From Streptomyces sp. NRRL F-5135 (GTDB lineage Bacteria > Actinomycetota > Actinomycetes > Streptomycetales > Streptomycetaceae): 64,000 nucleotides of DNA. Below are positions 7,665-18,000 of this stretch, piece by piece. The DNA lies in contig NZ_JOHR01000010.1 in assembly GCF_000719775.1 (NCBI RefSeq), forward strand, positions 124,001-188,000, read 5' to 3'. Below the pieces are notes generated by a model. It worked only from the letters and a program-made list of their open reading frames with translations. It had not been told where the DNA came from and searched no databases. Position numbers and translations under genes: made by a program. The first letter of the stretch is position 1. Each line of letters opens with the position of its first letter.

Positions 7665-8948
7665 GTGTCCCAGTCCCCCGAAGCGGGCATCCTGCGCAGT
7701 GCCGCGCACAGCCCGTCCTGGGCCATGCTGAGCCGCCTCACGCCGAGCGCTCCGAGCATCCCGGCCGAGGTTTCCGAACCGCAGGCGGGGCGCGAGCTCC
7801 GGGCTCACACTCCCCAGCCGCCGCGCGAGCGGGTCGACTTCTGCATTCCGTGCAACCCGTACTTCCCGACGCCGGACATGTTCGCCCGCATGCGCGGCTC
7901 GCTGGAGACGATCCTCAAGTACTACCCGAGCGACGCCGACACGGTCACCGCCGAACTCTGCTCGGTGCTCGGCCTCAACCCGCAGACGGTGGCCATGGGC
8001 AACGGCTCCACCGAGCTGATCACCTGGATCGACCACCTGCTCGTACGGGAGAGCCTGGCCATCCCGATCCCCACCTTCGGGCGTTGGACCGACCAGCCGC
8101 TGGAGACCGGCAAGCGGGTGGACATGTTCCCCCTGCACGAGGACCAGGACTTCACGCTCGACCTCCAGGAGTACGTCCGCTTCATCCGGCGCCGCGGCTC
8201 CCGCGTCGCCGTGATCTGCAACCCCAACAACCCGGACGGCGGCTATCTGCGCCGGCACCAGGTGCTGTGGCTGCTGGACGAGCTGTCGGACCTGGACCTG
8301 GTCGTGGTGGACGAGTCGTTCATCGACTTCGTGGACGCCGAACGGGCCCCGTCCGTCGCGGACGAGGCGGCGATCCGGTCGAATGTGATCGTTCTGAAGA
8401 GCCTCGGCAAGAACTTCGGTCTGCACGGCATCAGATTCGGCTACATGGTCGCCAACCCCGCCCTGGCGGCGACCGTTCGCAAGGCACTGCCGAAGTGGAA
8501 CCTCAACTCCTTCGCGGAGTACGTCGTCTTCATGCTCAGGGAGTACGGCGTCGAGTACCACCAGAGCCTCGCACTGCTCTCCCGCGACCGCGCCGACATG
8601 GCCCAGGCGCTGGCCGCGATCCCCGACCTCGTCGTCTTCCTCTCGCAGGGAAACTTCCTGCTGGTCAAGCTGCCCGACGGCATCGACGGCGCGGTCCTGC
8701 GCGACCGGCTGCTGACCGAGCACGGTGTCTTCATCCGCGAGTGCGGCAACAAGCTCGGCAGCAGCAGCCAGTTCCTGCGCCTGGTGGTCCGCCCGCACGA
8801 GGACGTCCAGCGCCTGCTCACCGCGCTGCAGGCGTGCATGCCCACGGGCCCGACCGGTCTGGCCCGCCGGTCCGAGCCCAGATACGTCGCGGCGGCGACG
8901 GCCCCGTCCCCGTCCCCCCAGGTCCCGGCGCTGATCCCGGCCAGGTGA
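7665..8948 (+). CDS. PLP-dependent class I/II aminotransferase (HisC/CobD-like)
   Basis: 427-aa fold-type I PLP enzyme. Recognisable elements are the substrate-phosphate loop GNGSTELITW (112-121), CNPNNPDGG (185-193), VVVDESFIDF (213-222), and the Schiff-base lysine K249 in KSLGKNFGLHGIRFGY. This layout matches histidinol-phosphate aminotransferases and CobD-like threonine-phosphate decarboxylases; the reaction is unassigned. The first 55 residues precede the domain and are not conserved in that family. GTG start with AAGGAGA 7 nt upstream, 13 bp after the LPMO gene, so they are probably one transcript despite no obvious pathway link. Confidence 0.85.
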   Translation: MSQSPEAGILRSAAHSPSWAMLSRLTPSAPSIPAEVSEPQAGRELRAHTPQPPRERVDFCIPCNPYFPTPDMFARMRGSLETILKYYPSDADTVTAELCSVLGLNPQTVAMGNGSTELITWIDHLLVRESLAIPIPTFGRWTDQPLETGKRVDMFPLHEDQDFTLDLQEYVRFIRRRGSRVAVICNPNNPDGGYLRRHQVLWLLDELSDLDLVVVDESFIDFVDAERAPSVADEAAIRSNVIVLKSLGKNFGLHGIRFGYMVANPALAATVRKALPKWNLNSFAEYVVFMLREYGVEYHQSLALLSRDRADMAQALAAIPDLVVFLSQGNFLLVKLPDGIDGAVLRDRLLTEHGVFIRECGNKLGSSSQFLRLVVRPHEDVQRLLTALQACMPTGPTGLARRSEPRYVAAATAPSPSPQVPALIPAR

Positions 8949-8965
8949 CGCCGGGTTCAGGGGGT

Positions 8966-10000
8966 TCAGGGGGTGAGAATGACCTTGAGCGCTTCCCGCT
9001 GGTCCATGGCCCGGTAGCCCTCGGGGGTCTGCTCCAGGGGGAGGGCGCGGTCGAAGACGCGGCCCGGTTCGACGGTGCCGTCCAGGACGCCGGGCAGCAG
9101 GGGCTCGATATAGGCGCGGGCGGGCGCCGGGCCGCCGGTGAGGGTGACATTGGGGCCGAAGAGGCTGCCGAAGCCCACGGGCGCGTCCTCGTACTGGGGC
9201 ACACCGACGCGGCTGATGACACCGCCCGGCCGGACGGTGCCGACGGCCATCTCGTAGGCGGGCATGTGGCCGACGGCCTCCAGGACGGCGCGGGTGCCGT
9301 GCCCGCCGGTCAGGTCACGGACCCTGGCGATGCCTTCCTCGCCGCGTTCGGCGACGACGTCGGTGGCCCCGAAGTAGCGTCCGAGGTCGGTGCGGTCCTT
9401 GTGCCGGCCCATGAGGATGATGCGCTCGGCGCCGAGCTGCTTGGCCGACAGGACGGCGAGCAGGCCGACGGCGCCGTCGCCGATGACGGTGACCGAGTCG
9501 CCCGGCTCGACACGGGCCCGGTGGGCGGCGTGGTAGCCGGTGGCGTACACGTCGGCGAGGGTCAGCAGGGACGGCAGCAGCTTCTCGTCGACGTCCTTGG
9601 GGAGCCGGACCAGGGTGCCCTGGGCCTGGGGGACGCGTACGGCCTCGGCCTGGGCGCCGCCGACCCCGGCGGCGAAGAAGCCGCCCTGGGGGCAGGAGGT
9701 GTGCAGGCCCTCGCGGCAGAACTCGCAGGTGTTGTCGGCGAACGCGAACGGCGCCACCACGAGGTCGCCGCGCCTGAAGCCGGAGACCTCGGAGCCGACG
9801 TCCTCGACCGTGCCGAGGAACTCGTGTCCCATGGGAACGGGCCCGTCGGCGGCGGACATGGTGTGGTACGGGTGCAGGTCGCTGCCGCACACGCAGGAGC
9901 GCACGACGCGCACGATCGCGTCGGTGGGCTGCTCGATGACCGGGTCGGGCGCGTCCTGGACGCGTACGTCGCCGGCTTCGTACAAGAAGGTGGCCCGCAT
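8966..10000 (-). CDS. zinc-dependent alcohol dehydrogenase family protein
   Basis: 344-aa medium-chain dehydrogenase/reductase. It has catalytic zinc ligands in SCVCGSDLHPYH and GHEFLG, a structural zinc cluster (CEFCREGLHTSC), and the Rossmann glycine motif VIGDGAVGLLAV. It oxidises an alcohol or reduces an aldehyde using NAD(P); the substrate is not evident. The start at 10000 (MRATFLYEAG) is where family similarity begins, although the frame stays open to 10189. It is convergent with the aminotransferase gene (17-bp gap) and divergent from the LamG gene. Confidence 0.9.
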   Translation of the reverse strand: MRATFLYEAGDVRVQDAPDPVIEQPTDAIVRVVRSCVCGSDLHPYHTMSAADGPVPMGHEFLGTVEDVGSEVSGFRRGDLVVAPFAFADNTCEFCREGLHTSCPQGGFFAAGVGGAQAEAVRVPQAQGTLVRLPKDVDEKLLPSLLTLADVYATGYHAAHRARVEPGDSVTVIGDGAVGLLAVLSAKQLGAERIILMGRHKDRTDLGRYFGATDVVAERGEEGIARVRDLTGGHGTRAVLEAVGHMPAYEMAVGTVRPGGVISRVGVPQYEDAPVGFGSLFGPNVTLTGGPAPARAYIEPLLPGVLDGTVEPGRVFDRALPLEQTPEGYRAMDQREALKVILTP

Positions 10001-10120
10001 GGGGACGACTCGCTTTCTTCTCGTGTGGGTTCCCGGCGCTCGGCCGTCGGGACGAGCGGTACGGGCGGCGGCGCCGGGCGGCGGACTGCCAATGATCTCC
10101 GACGTGCCCCGTATTCCTGG

Positions 10121-10148
10121 CAGTTGACGCTCGAGTCGCAGTTGACGC
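10121..10148. repeat. direct repeat CAGTTGACGC, 18-bp period
   Basis: Two copies of CAGTTGACGC at 10121-10130 and 10139-10148, upstream of the alcohol dehydrogenase gene. The spacing is close to two helical turns, as for an operator or a double -35 element. The rest of the 600-bp divergent gap (10001-10602) shows no gene. Confidence 0.4.
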
Positions 10149-10521
10149 CTGAGCGGGACCGGACCGGGCGGGGACTCCTTTTCCGCCACGGCTGTTTTCC
10201 TTCTCTTTCCGTTTCCCGGTCGAAGGCTGTTCTTCTTGACGTTCGCTGTCCAGCGTCACACTCGGGCGGACCGCCGTGCGGCGGACAGTTCCCTCTTCTC
10301 TTCACCCGATCCGGCGACGCGGACGTGGTACGCCGACTGGAAAACGCCGCACGCGCCGGCGTCGCGCAATCGCGCGTGCACCACCCCGTCGCCGGTGGAC
10401 TCTCCTCGCCTCCTGGGGCGCCGACCAGCACATTTCGGCCCCCTCGGAGTGACGCCGACCGCTCCCCCCCAGGAGTGACGGGCGCGTGGAGAGACAAATT
10501 CCGCCATCCTCTTGATCACTA

Positions 10522-10551
10522 TTGACAACTCTGTGCGACTCCGCGTTAACT
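10522..10551 (+). promoter_or_regulatory. candidate housekeeping promoter of the LamG gene
   Basis: TTGACA at 10522-10527 is followed after 18 bp by TTAACT at 10546-10551. This would start transcription about 45 bp before the preferred ATG. Inferred from consensus only. Confidence 0.4.
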
Positions 10552-10602
10552 CTGCGAAGTTGTGTGATTTGCGTGAAGACTGGGGCGGGGTTCGTGGGTG
10601 AG

Positions 10603-13600
10603 ATGGGGGAGATTCGTGCTGTCCGGGTGCCGAGACGTCAGGGCGGTCGGTCGAGGTGGGGAGCGGTGGCGTGCGGTGTGGTGATGGCGCTGTCGGCCGC
10701 ACTCGTGCCGGCCACCGCCCTTCCGGCCGTGGCGGCGCCGCAGCCGCAGCGTTCCGAGAGCTCCGCTCGCAGTGGTGAGAGGAGCGGCGAGGGGAGCACG
10801 GAGCCGGCCCTGACCACCGACGAGGCACTGGCCGAGGCAAAGCGCATCGGAAAGCCCGTCGAGGTCGGCTCGGCCAGGGGCGAGCGCCGCGATGTGTTCG
10901 CCCAGCCGGACGGCTCGTTGGAGGCGCGCGAGTATCTGCGTCCGGTGCGGGCCCGGGTCGGCGGTGAGTGGAAACCGGTCGACACCGAGCTGGCGAAGAG
11001 CGCGGACGGAGCGGTCGCCCCGAAGGCGAGCACGGTGGCGCTGCGGTTCTCCGGGGGCGGGGACGAGCCCCTGGTGCGGATGGAAAAGGCCGGACGCGAG
11101 GTGGCACTGTCCTGGCCCGACGAGCTGCCGGCACCGGAACTGGACGGTGCGACGGCCACGTACCGCGAGGTGCTGCCGGGCGTGGACCTGCGGATGGGGG
11201 CGCAGGAGGACGGTTTCACGCAACTGCTCGTGGTGAAGTCGGCCGAGGCGGCTGCCAGTGAGAAGCTCGCGGCCCTCCGTCTGGGACTCGCGGCCGAGGG
11301 TGTGGACGTGCGGGAGACGGCGGAGGGCGGCCTGGAAGCGGTCGACCAGGGCGCGAAGGGCGCGGTGTTCGAGGCGCCGAAGCCGATGATGTGGGACTCC
11401 AGCGCCCCTGCCGGCGAGGACGCCCGGTCCGCCAGGACGGCCAAGTCCGAGAATGCCACCGCCGCGGACGGCACGGATGCGGGCACGAGTGCGGATGCGG
11501 CGGACGGCGTGACGGAACCGGGTGCGGGCGAGACGGGCAAGCTCGCCGCCGTCGACGTGGACGTTCCCGCCACCGGCGACGCGCTGGTCCTGACCCCGGA
11601 CGCGGATGTGCTGACCGGTGAGGACACGGTGTATCCGGTGTTCATCGACCCGCAGTGGTACTCGCCCAAGGCCTCGGCCTGGACGATGGCGTCGGAGTAC
11701 TGGGCGTCGTCTCCGCAGTGGAAGTTCAACGGCGAGTCGACCGCCGGCATGGGCTACTGCAACTGGTCCTACTGCAAACCGAACGACACCAAGCGGCTCT
11801 TCTACCGGATCCCGACCTCGCAGTTCGCGGGGAAGTCCGTCCTGAGCGCGGAGTTCGTGGTCCGGAACACCTGGTCCGCCTCGTGCGACGCGCGCTCCGT
11901 GGAGCTGTGGCGGACGAAGGACATCTCGTCGTCCACGACATGGAACTCGCAGAAGGCCGCAGGCTTCTGGATCAAGGAACTGTCGTCGCGGTCCTTCGCC
12001 TACGGCTACGAGGGCTGCTCGGCCAAGGACGCCGAGTTCGACGTGAAGTCCGCCGTGCAGGAGGCCGCGAACGGCAAGTGGTCCACCATGACGTTCGGCC
12101 TGCGGGCGGCGAGCGAGTCCGACGCGTACGGCTGGAAGCGGTTCTCGGACAAGGCGTTCCTGCGGGTGAAGTACAACCGGCCACCGCCGCAGATCAAAAT
12201 GTCCCAGCTGGCGATGGAGTACGGCGGCACCTGCAAGAAGCCGGCGAACGCCGCCCGGGTGCGCACCCTCGGCAAGATCTACGCGAACAACGTCACCGAC
12301 CCCGACGGGGACAACGTCTCCGTGCAGTTCCAGGCGTCCTGGGACACCGGGGACGGCAAGGGCATGGTCGCCCGCTGGAGCCCGGCCCGTACCTCGGCCA
12401 AGAAGTCCGGTTCGAGCTTCGCGGTGAGCCTGCCGTCCTCGATACCGAAGAACAAGCAGGTGGCGTGGTACGCACGCTCCTACGACGGTGCCCAGTACTC
12501 AGCCTGGTCGACCGCGGGTGACCCGACGGGCTGCTACTTCACCTACGACACCAGCGTCCCGAAGGCCCCAACGATCAGCTCCGGTGACTATCCGGCCTCC
12601 GACCCGGAGAATCCGGAGGATCCCTGGCTGGACGGAGTCGGCAAGTACGGTGCGTTCGAGCTGAAGGGCGCCGACGGTGACGTGACGAAGTACTGGTACG
12701 GCGTCAACGGCGACCCGACGTCGAAGAACACCGTGACCACCACCGGCGGCGCGGCGAAGACCGTGCGGGTCCTGCCGTCCGAGCCGGGCTTGAACTTCCT
12801 CACGGCCCAGGCCTTCGACACGGCCGGCAACGGCAGTGAGATCCGCACGTACCAGTACCGGGTCAAGGCGGGCCAGCCGGAGAAGGCCACCTGGACGATG
12901 GACGATGCGGCTGGCGCGGCAGAGGCGCAGGGAGCGGGCGGCACACGTGTGGCCGAGCTGCGCGGCGGCGCCACCCCAGGCGTCCCTGGGCAGATCGGAA
13001 CGGCGGTGTCGTTCGACGGCGTCGACGACTACGCGCAGACCGACATCCCCACCGTGGCCACGGAGACCGGATTCTCCGCCGCCGCCTGGGTGAAACTGTC
13101 GAAGATGCCGGACGCCGCCGCGATCATCGCCGCGCAGCCCGGCAACCACAGCCCCGGCTTCGAGCTCTACTACTCCAAGTCCTACGACCGGTGGGTTTTC
13201 AACCAGTACACGTCCGACTCACCGACCGCGGATGCCGTACGTGCCATGAGCGCGACCCCGGGCGACGCGAAGGCCGGGGAGTGGACGCACCTGGCGGGCA
13301 CCTACAGCTCGGCCTCGAAGGAGCTGAAGCTGTACGTCCAAGGGAAGCTGGTCGGCACCACGACGCACACCAGTCCCTGGGACGCTCGGCGCGGCCTGCA
13401 GATCGGGGCCGGTTCCTACAGCGGGAAGCCCGACTCGTTCTTCCCCGGCACCATCGACGACGTACGGATCTACGACAAGCCGATCTCCGAGACCGAAGTC
13501 GCCAACCTGCACCAGAAGCAGCCCATCGGCGCGGGCCGCCCGGCCCGCGCGGTCTTCCCGATGGACGAGCCGGCCGACGCCACCCGGATCACCGGCCGCG

Positions 13601-14961
13601 CCGATGTGTATCCGGCGGTCCTCAAGGGCGGCGCCACCCCGGGACAGCCCGGTGTGGCTGGCAAGGCGCTCACTCTGGACGGTAAGGACGACCACGCCGT
13701 CGCCGGCGCACCGCACCTGAACAACCAGCGCAGCTTCACCGTCTCGGCCTGGGCGAAGCTCCCCAAGGCCAAGCCCGACCACGCCGCGATCATCGCGACC
13801 CAGGCGGGAGTGCACAAGTCGGGGTTCGAGCTGTACTACTCCAGCGCCTACGACCGGTGGGTCTTCAACCAGTTCATCTCCGACACCTCGGACTCCGGCG
13901 CGATCCGGGCCATGCAGGCCGAAGGCAAGACCGCGTACGGCGGTGAGTGGACCCACCTGGTGGGCGTGCACGACACGGTCGCCGACCAGCTGACCCTGTA
14001 CGTCAACGGGGTCGAAGCGGGCCGGGCAGATGTCTCCCAGACCTGGTACGCCGGGGGCCCGGTCCAGATCGGTGCCGGCTCCTACGAGGGCAAGCCCGGT
14101 TCGTACTTCCCCGGCCAGATCGACGACGTACGGCTCTTCGACCGGCCGGTCTCGGCGGACGAGGTGCGGCAGCTGTTCAAGCGGACCGCGGTGCTCAAGG
14201 GGCGGTGGAGCTTCGAGGAAGCCACCAGCGGTACGTCACCCACCACGCCCGACCTGTCCGAGGAGAAGAACCCCATGACCCTCTCCGGAGGAGCGGCGCT
14301 CGGGGCGGGAATGATCGGCGACAGGGGGCTCCAACTGGACGGGGTGAAAGCCTCCGCGGCGACAGGCCTCGTGCCCGTCGACACCAGCGCCAGTTTCACG
14401 GTCACCGCGTGGGCGCAGGCCGCGGCATTGCCCGAGCGCCCGGCGGCGGTGGTGAGTGGCGAAGGTACGAGCGGGAGCGCGTTCACGGTGCGTTTCGTCC
14501 CGGACGCGAAGGATCCGGAAGGCCGGGGGCGATGGGAGCTGGCGCTGCCGGACGAGGACAGCTCCAAGGCTTCCGTGGAGCGCGTCGGCAACAGCGATTT
14601 CATCGACGTACGGGAGTGGAACCACTTGGCCGTGGTGTACGACGGCTTCGCCAAGGAGGCCCGTCTGTACGTCAACGGACGTCTCCAGGAGAGCGCGTGC
14701 GGCGACCAGGACGGCGACGGCCAGGCGGACGACGTCGCATGTGAGGACCTGATCGCGTGGGCCGATGACGTACTGACCTTCAAGGCCGGGAGGTCCCTCC
14801 AAGTGGGCAGGGCCAAGACCGACGGCGCCTGGGGCGAGCACTTCTCGGGTTCGGTCGACGACGTCTGGGCGTTCCAGGGTGCCCTTGACGACAGTCAGGT
14901 TGAGCGGCTGGCGAAGACGTGGTTCGAGCTGCCGACCGAGGTGCCGCCTCCCGGCGACTGA
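10603..14961 (+). CDS. large secreted LamG / concanavalin-like domain protein next to rhs
   Basis: 1452-aa exported protein of unknown role. After a signal peptide (about 1-45, ending LPAVAAPQ) there is an Ala/Thr-rich region. A DNRLRE-type segment follows, with repeated aromatics around PVFIDPQWYSPKASAW (about 345-520), then a stretch of beta-sandwich repeats. Three laminin-G-like domains close the protein (about 763-980, 981-1195 and 1197-1445). The first two are near duplicates, for example GFELYYS followed by YDRWVFNQ in both. Such proteins often lie directly before Streptomyces rhs genes, as here, which suggests an accessory surface or delivery role. Start choice is uncertain: ATG 10603 (MGEIRAVRV) is preferred; GTG 10627, after GGGGGAG, is possible. 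Confidence 0.8.
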   Translation: MGEIRAVRVPRRQGGRSRWGAVACGVVMALSAALVPATALPAVAAPQPQRSESSARSGERSGEGSTEPALTTDEALAEAKRIGKPVEVGSARGERRDVFAQPDGSLEAREYLRPVRARVGGEWKPVDTELAKSADGAVAPKASTVALRFSGGGDEPLVRMEKAGREVALSWPDELPAPELDGATATYREVLPGVDLRMGAQEDGFTQLLVVKSAEAAASEKLAALRLGLAAEGVDVRETAEGGLEAVDQGAKGAVFEAPKPMMWDSSAPAGEDARSARTAKSENATAADGTDAGTSADAADGVTEPGAGETGKLAAVDVDVPATGDALVLTPDADVLTGEDTVYPVFIDPQWYSPKASAWTMASEYWASSPQWKFNGESTAGMGYCNWSYCKPNDTKRLFYRIPTSQFAGKSVLSAEFVVRNTWSASCDARSVELWRTKDISSSTTWNSQKAAGFWIKELSSRSFAYGYEGCSAKDAEFDVKSAVQEAANGKWSTMTFGLRAASESDAYGWKRFSDKAFLRVKYNRPPPQIKMSQLAMEYGGTCKKPANAARVRTLGKIYANNVTDPDGDNVSVQFQASWDTGDGKGMVARWSPARTSAKKSGSSFAVSLPSSIPKNKQVAWYARSYDGAQYSAWSTAGDPTGCYFTYDTSVPKAPTISSGDYPASDPENPEDPWLDGVGKYGAFELKGADGDVTKYWYGVNGDPTSKNTVTTTGGAAKTVRVLPSEPGLNFLTAQAFDTAGNGSEIRTYQYRVKAGQPEKATWTMDDAAGAAEAQGAGGTRVAELRGGATPGVPGQIGTAVSFDGVDDYAQTDIPTVATETGFSAAAWVKLSKMPDAAAIIAAQPGNHSPGFELYYSKSYDRWVFNQYTSDSPTADAVRAMSATPGDAKAGEWTHLAGTYSSASKELKLYVQGKLVGTTTHTSPWDARRGLQIGAGSYSGKPDSFFPGTIDDVRIYDKPISETEVANLHQKQPIGAGRPARAVFPMDEPADATRITGRADVYPAVLKGGATPGQPGVAGKALTLDGKDDHAVAGAPHLNNQRSFTVSAWAKLPKAKPDHAAIIATQAGVHKSGFELYYSSAYDRWVFNQFISDTSDSGAIRAMQAEGKTAYGGEWTHLVGVHDTVADQLTLYVNGVEAGRADVSQTWYAGGPVQIGAGSYEGKPGSYFPGQIDDVRLFDRPVSADEVRQLFKRTAVLKGRWSFEEATSGTSPTTPDLSEEKNPMTLSGGAALGAGMIGDRGLQLDGVKASAATGLVPVDTSASFTVTAWAQAAALPERPAAVVSGEGTSGSAFTVRFVPDAKDPEGRGRWELALPDEDSSKASVERVGNSDFIDVREWNHLAVVYDGFAKEARLYVNGRLQESACGDQDGDGQADDVACEDLIAWADDVLTFKAGRSLQVGRAKTDGAWGEHFSGSVDDVWAFQGALDDSQVERLAKTWFELPTEVPPPGD

Positions 14962-15087
14962 CCTCAACGGGCCGCGCGCCGCCGATTTTCGGGCGCGGCC
15001 ATTTCAACGATCCATTCTTTTCGTTCACGGTCCGCGTCGGGACTGCCCCCGTTGGCTTCCGACGCCCGGCAGCGATGGATACCACAC

Positions 15088-18000
15088 ATGAGAAGATCCA
15101 GCTTCGTCCAGTTCCCCCGATCCAGATCCGGCTCTCTGCTCCGACGGACATCCATAACGCTGTCCGTGGTGCTGATCGGCACCATCCTGCAGAACGCCGC
15201 GATACCCGCACCGGCGGTGGCGGACAGCAACCTCCCCGGCCCGCCCGCGTCGGAGAAACCGGTGCCGGGGACGTACGGCGGCAAGACCGTCCCGCGTGCG
15301 ACGCCGCCGGAGGTCAGGAGGCCCGAGGCGCCTCCTCGTGCGGAGTGGCCGGGAGCCGTCACCCGGACGGTCACGGTGACGCCTGCCGAGAACGGCGGCG
15401 CAGCACGGTTCACTGAGGTCAACGACACACCTCTGGGCCTCGCGGCGGCCGAGCAGTCCGGTGCCGCAGCGTCGAGCTCGGCACGAGGTACCCGCGCGCA
15501 GACCGAGCCTGCCAGTGTCGAAGCGCGCGTACACGATCGTAAGAAGGCTGAGAAGGCCGGTGTGAAGGGCCTGCTGTTCTCCCTTCAGCCCACAGCGACA
15601 ACGGCAACCACGGCGCACAAGCGAAGCGCAGCCGCCCCCGCCCCCGACCCCACGCCGACGCCCGCGTCCGTCGCACTCACCGTTGACTACGGGGACTTCG
15701 CCGGAGCCTTCGGCGGTTCGTACGCCTCCCGGATGCGGCTGGTACAGCTGCCCGCCTGCGCGCTGACCTCCCCGGCCAAGGACGCCTGCCGGACCGCGAC
15801 ACCCGTCGCCGCCATCAACGACACCGTCAAGCGGACACTCACGGCGAAGTCACTCAGCCTCCCGGACGGTGCGCCGACGGTCCTCGCGGCTGCGGCCGAC
15901 ACGGACGGCGACAAGGGCGACTACAAGGCCACCTCGCTCGCGCCCTCGGCCTCGTGGAGCACGAACCTCAACACCGGTGACTTCAGCTGGTCGTACGACA
16001 TGCCGACGCCGGACGTTCCCGGCGGCCTGGCGCCGACGGTCGGTCTCTCCTACTCGTCGGCCACGATCGACGGCCGCGCGGGCGGCACCAACAACCAGGC
16101 GTCCTGGGCCGGTGACGGCTTCGACCTCTGGCCCGGTTTCATCGAGCGCCGGTACAAGCCGTGCGCGGACGACGGCCAGAAGAACGCCGACGGTAACAAA
16201 CCGGGTGACCTGTGCTGGGCGTACGACAACGCCTTCCTCACCTTCAACGGCAAGGGCGGTGAACTGGTACCGCTCGGCGGCGACGAGTTCAAGCTGAAGC
16301 AGGACGACGGCACCAAGATCACGCGCCTGAAGTCCACGGACCGTGGCAACGGGGACAACGACGGCGAGTACTGGCGGCTGACCGTGCCCGACGGTACCCG
16401 CTACTACTTCGGTTACCACCGGCTTCCGGGCTGGACGGAGGGCAAGGAGGCCACGGACTCCACCTGGACGGTTCCCGTCTACGGCAATAACTCGGGCGAG
16501 CCCTGCCACGCCTCCGACTTCGCCGGCTCCTGGTGCCAGCAGGCCTGGCGCTGGAACCTCGACTACGTCGTCGACCCGCACGGCAACGCGATCGGCTACC
16601 ACTACACCAAGGAGTCCAACTCCTACGGTCGCAACCTGAAGAAGGACGACGACACTCCGTACACCCGTGGCGGCTACCTCGACCGCATCGACTACGGCGT
16701 GAAATCCGACCGGATGTACGCGGACAAGCCGCAGGCCCAGGTCGTCTTTGGCAACGCCGAACGCTGCCTCCCCGTTTCGGGCGTCACCTGCGATCCGTCC
16801 ACCATCGACGACAAGGCGCCCTACTGGTACGACACACCCTGGGACCTGAACTGCAAGGCCGGTACAGCCTGTGACGACGGACGGCTGTCGCCCTCCTTCT
16901 GGACCCGTAAGCGCCTGACCGACGTCACCACGCAGACCCTCAACGCCGACGGCAGCTACGCGCAGGTGGACTCCTGGAAGCTGGGTCACCGCTGGGGAAT
17001 GGCGGACACCGACTACCAGCTGCTGCTCGACTCCGTTCAGCACACCGGCCAGTCCGCGACCCCGGCCATCACCCTTCCGAAGACGACTTTCGCCTACACC
17101 CAGCTGGAGAACCGGCTGGACAAGACCGGCGACGGCTACGCGCCGTTCATCAAGGACCGTCTGTCCACGGTCGCCGACGAGATGGGCGGTCAGGTCGACG
17201 TCAACTACTCGGCTCCCACCTGCGACTGGAACGCGCTCCCGACACCGCAGACGAACACCACCCGCTGCTTCCCGCAGTACATCGGTGGCGACAGCTCGGA
17301 CGATCCCGAGCGGCAGTGGTTCAACAAGTACGTCGTCACCTCCACGACCACCACGGACCGCATGGGCGGCGCTCCCGACGCGGTTACCACGTACCAGTAC
17401 CTGGGCAGCGCGGCCTGGCACTTCGACGATGACGACGGCCTGACCAAGGAGAAGCACCGCACCTGGTCTCAATGGCGCGGGTACGGTCAGGTCCGCGTCC
17501 AGACCGGCGGCCAGGGCGGCGCGTCGGCCATGAAGTCCCAGCAGGACACGTACTTCCTCCGGGGCATGGACGGCGACCGCAAGGACACGAGCGGTGGCAC
17601 CAAGGCCGTGACGGTTTCCCTCGCCGAAGGCGAAGGTGACCCGATCACCGATCACTCGTCCGCGGCCGGCTTCAGCTACAAGACAGTCACCTTCGACAAG
17701 CCCGGCGGCAACGTCCTCGCCAAGTCGGTCAGCCGCCCCTGGCACCACGAGACGGCGAAAAAGGTACGTGACTGGGGCACGGTGACCGCCAACTTCACCG
17801 GCACCTCCAGCACCAAGGAGTGGACGTCCCTCGACAAGGGGGCGGGCAGCTCGTGGCGCACCACGTCCACGGCCACCAAGCAGGACACCGTCGCGGGGCG
17901 GGTGATCCAGGTCGACGACTTCGGCGACACGACCACGTCCGACGACAATCAGTGCACCCGCACCACCTACGCCACAAACGCCGACGATACGATCCTCGTC

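Noticed and set aside
7850..10525. A long plus-strand frame through the aminotransferase and alcohol dehydrogenase genes
   Set aside because: It covers two well-supported genes in other frames and its product is low-complexity Arg/Pro/Gly.
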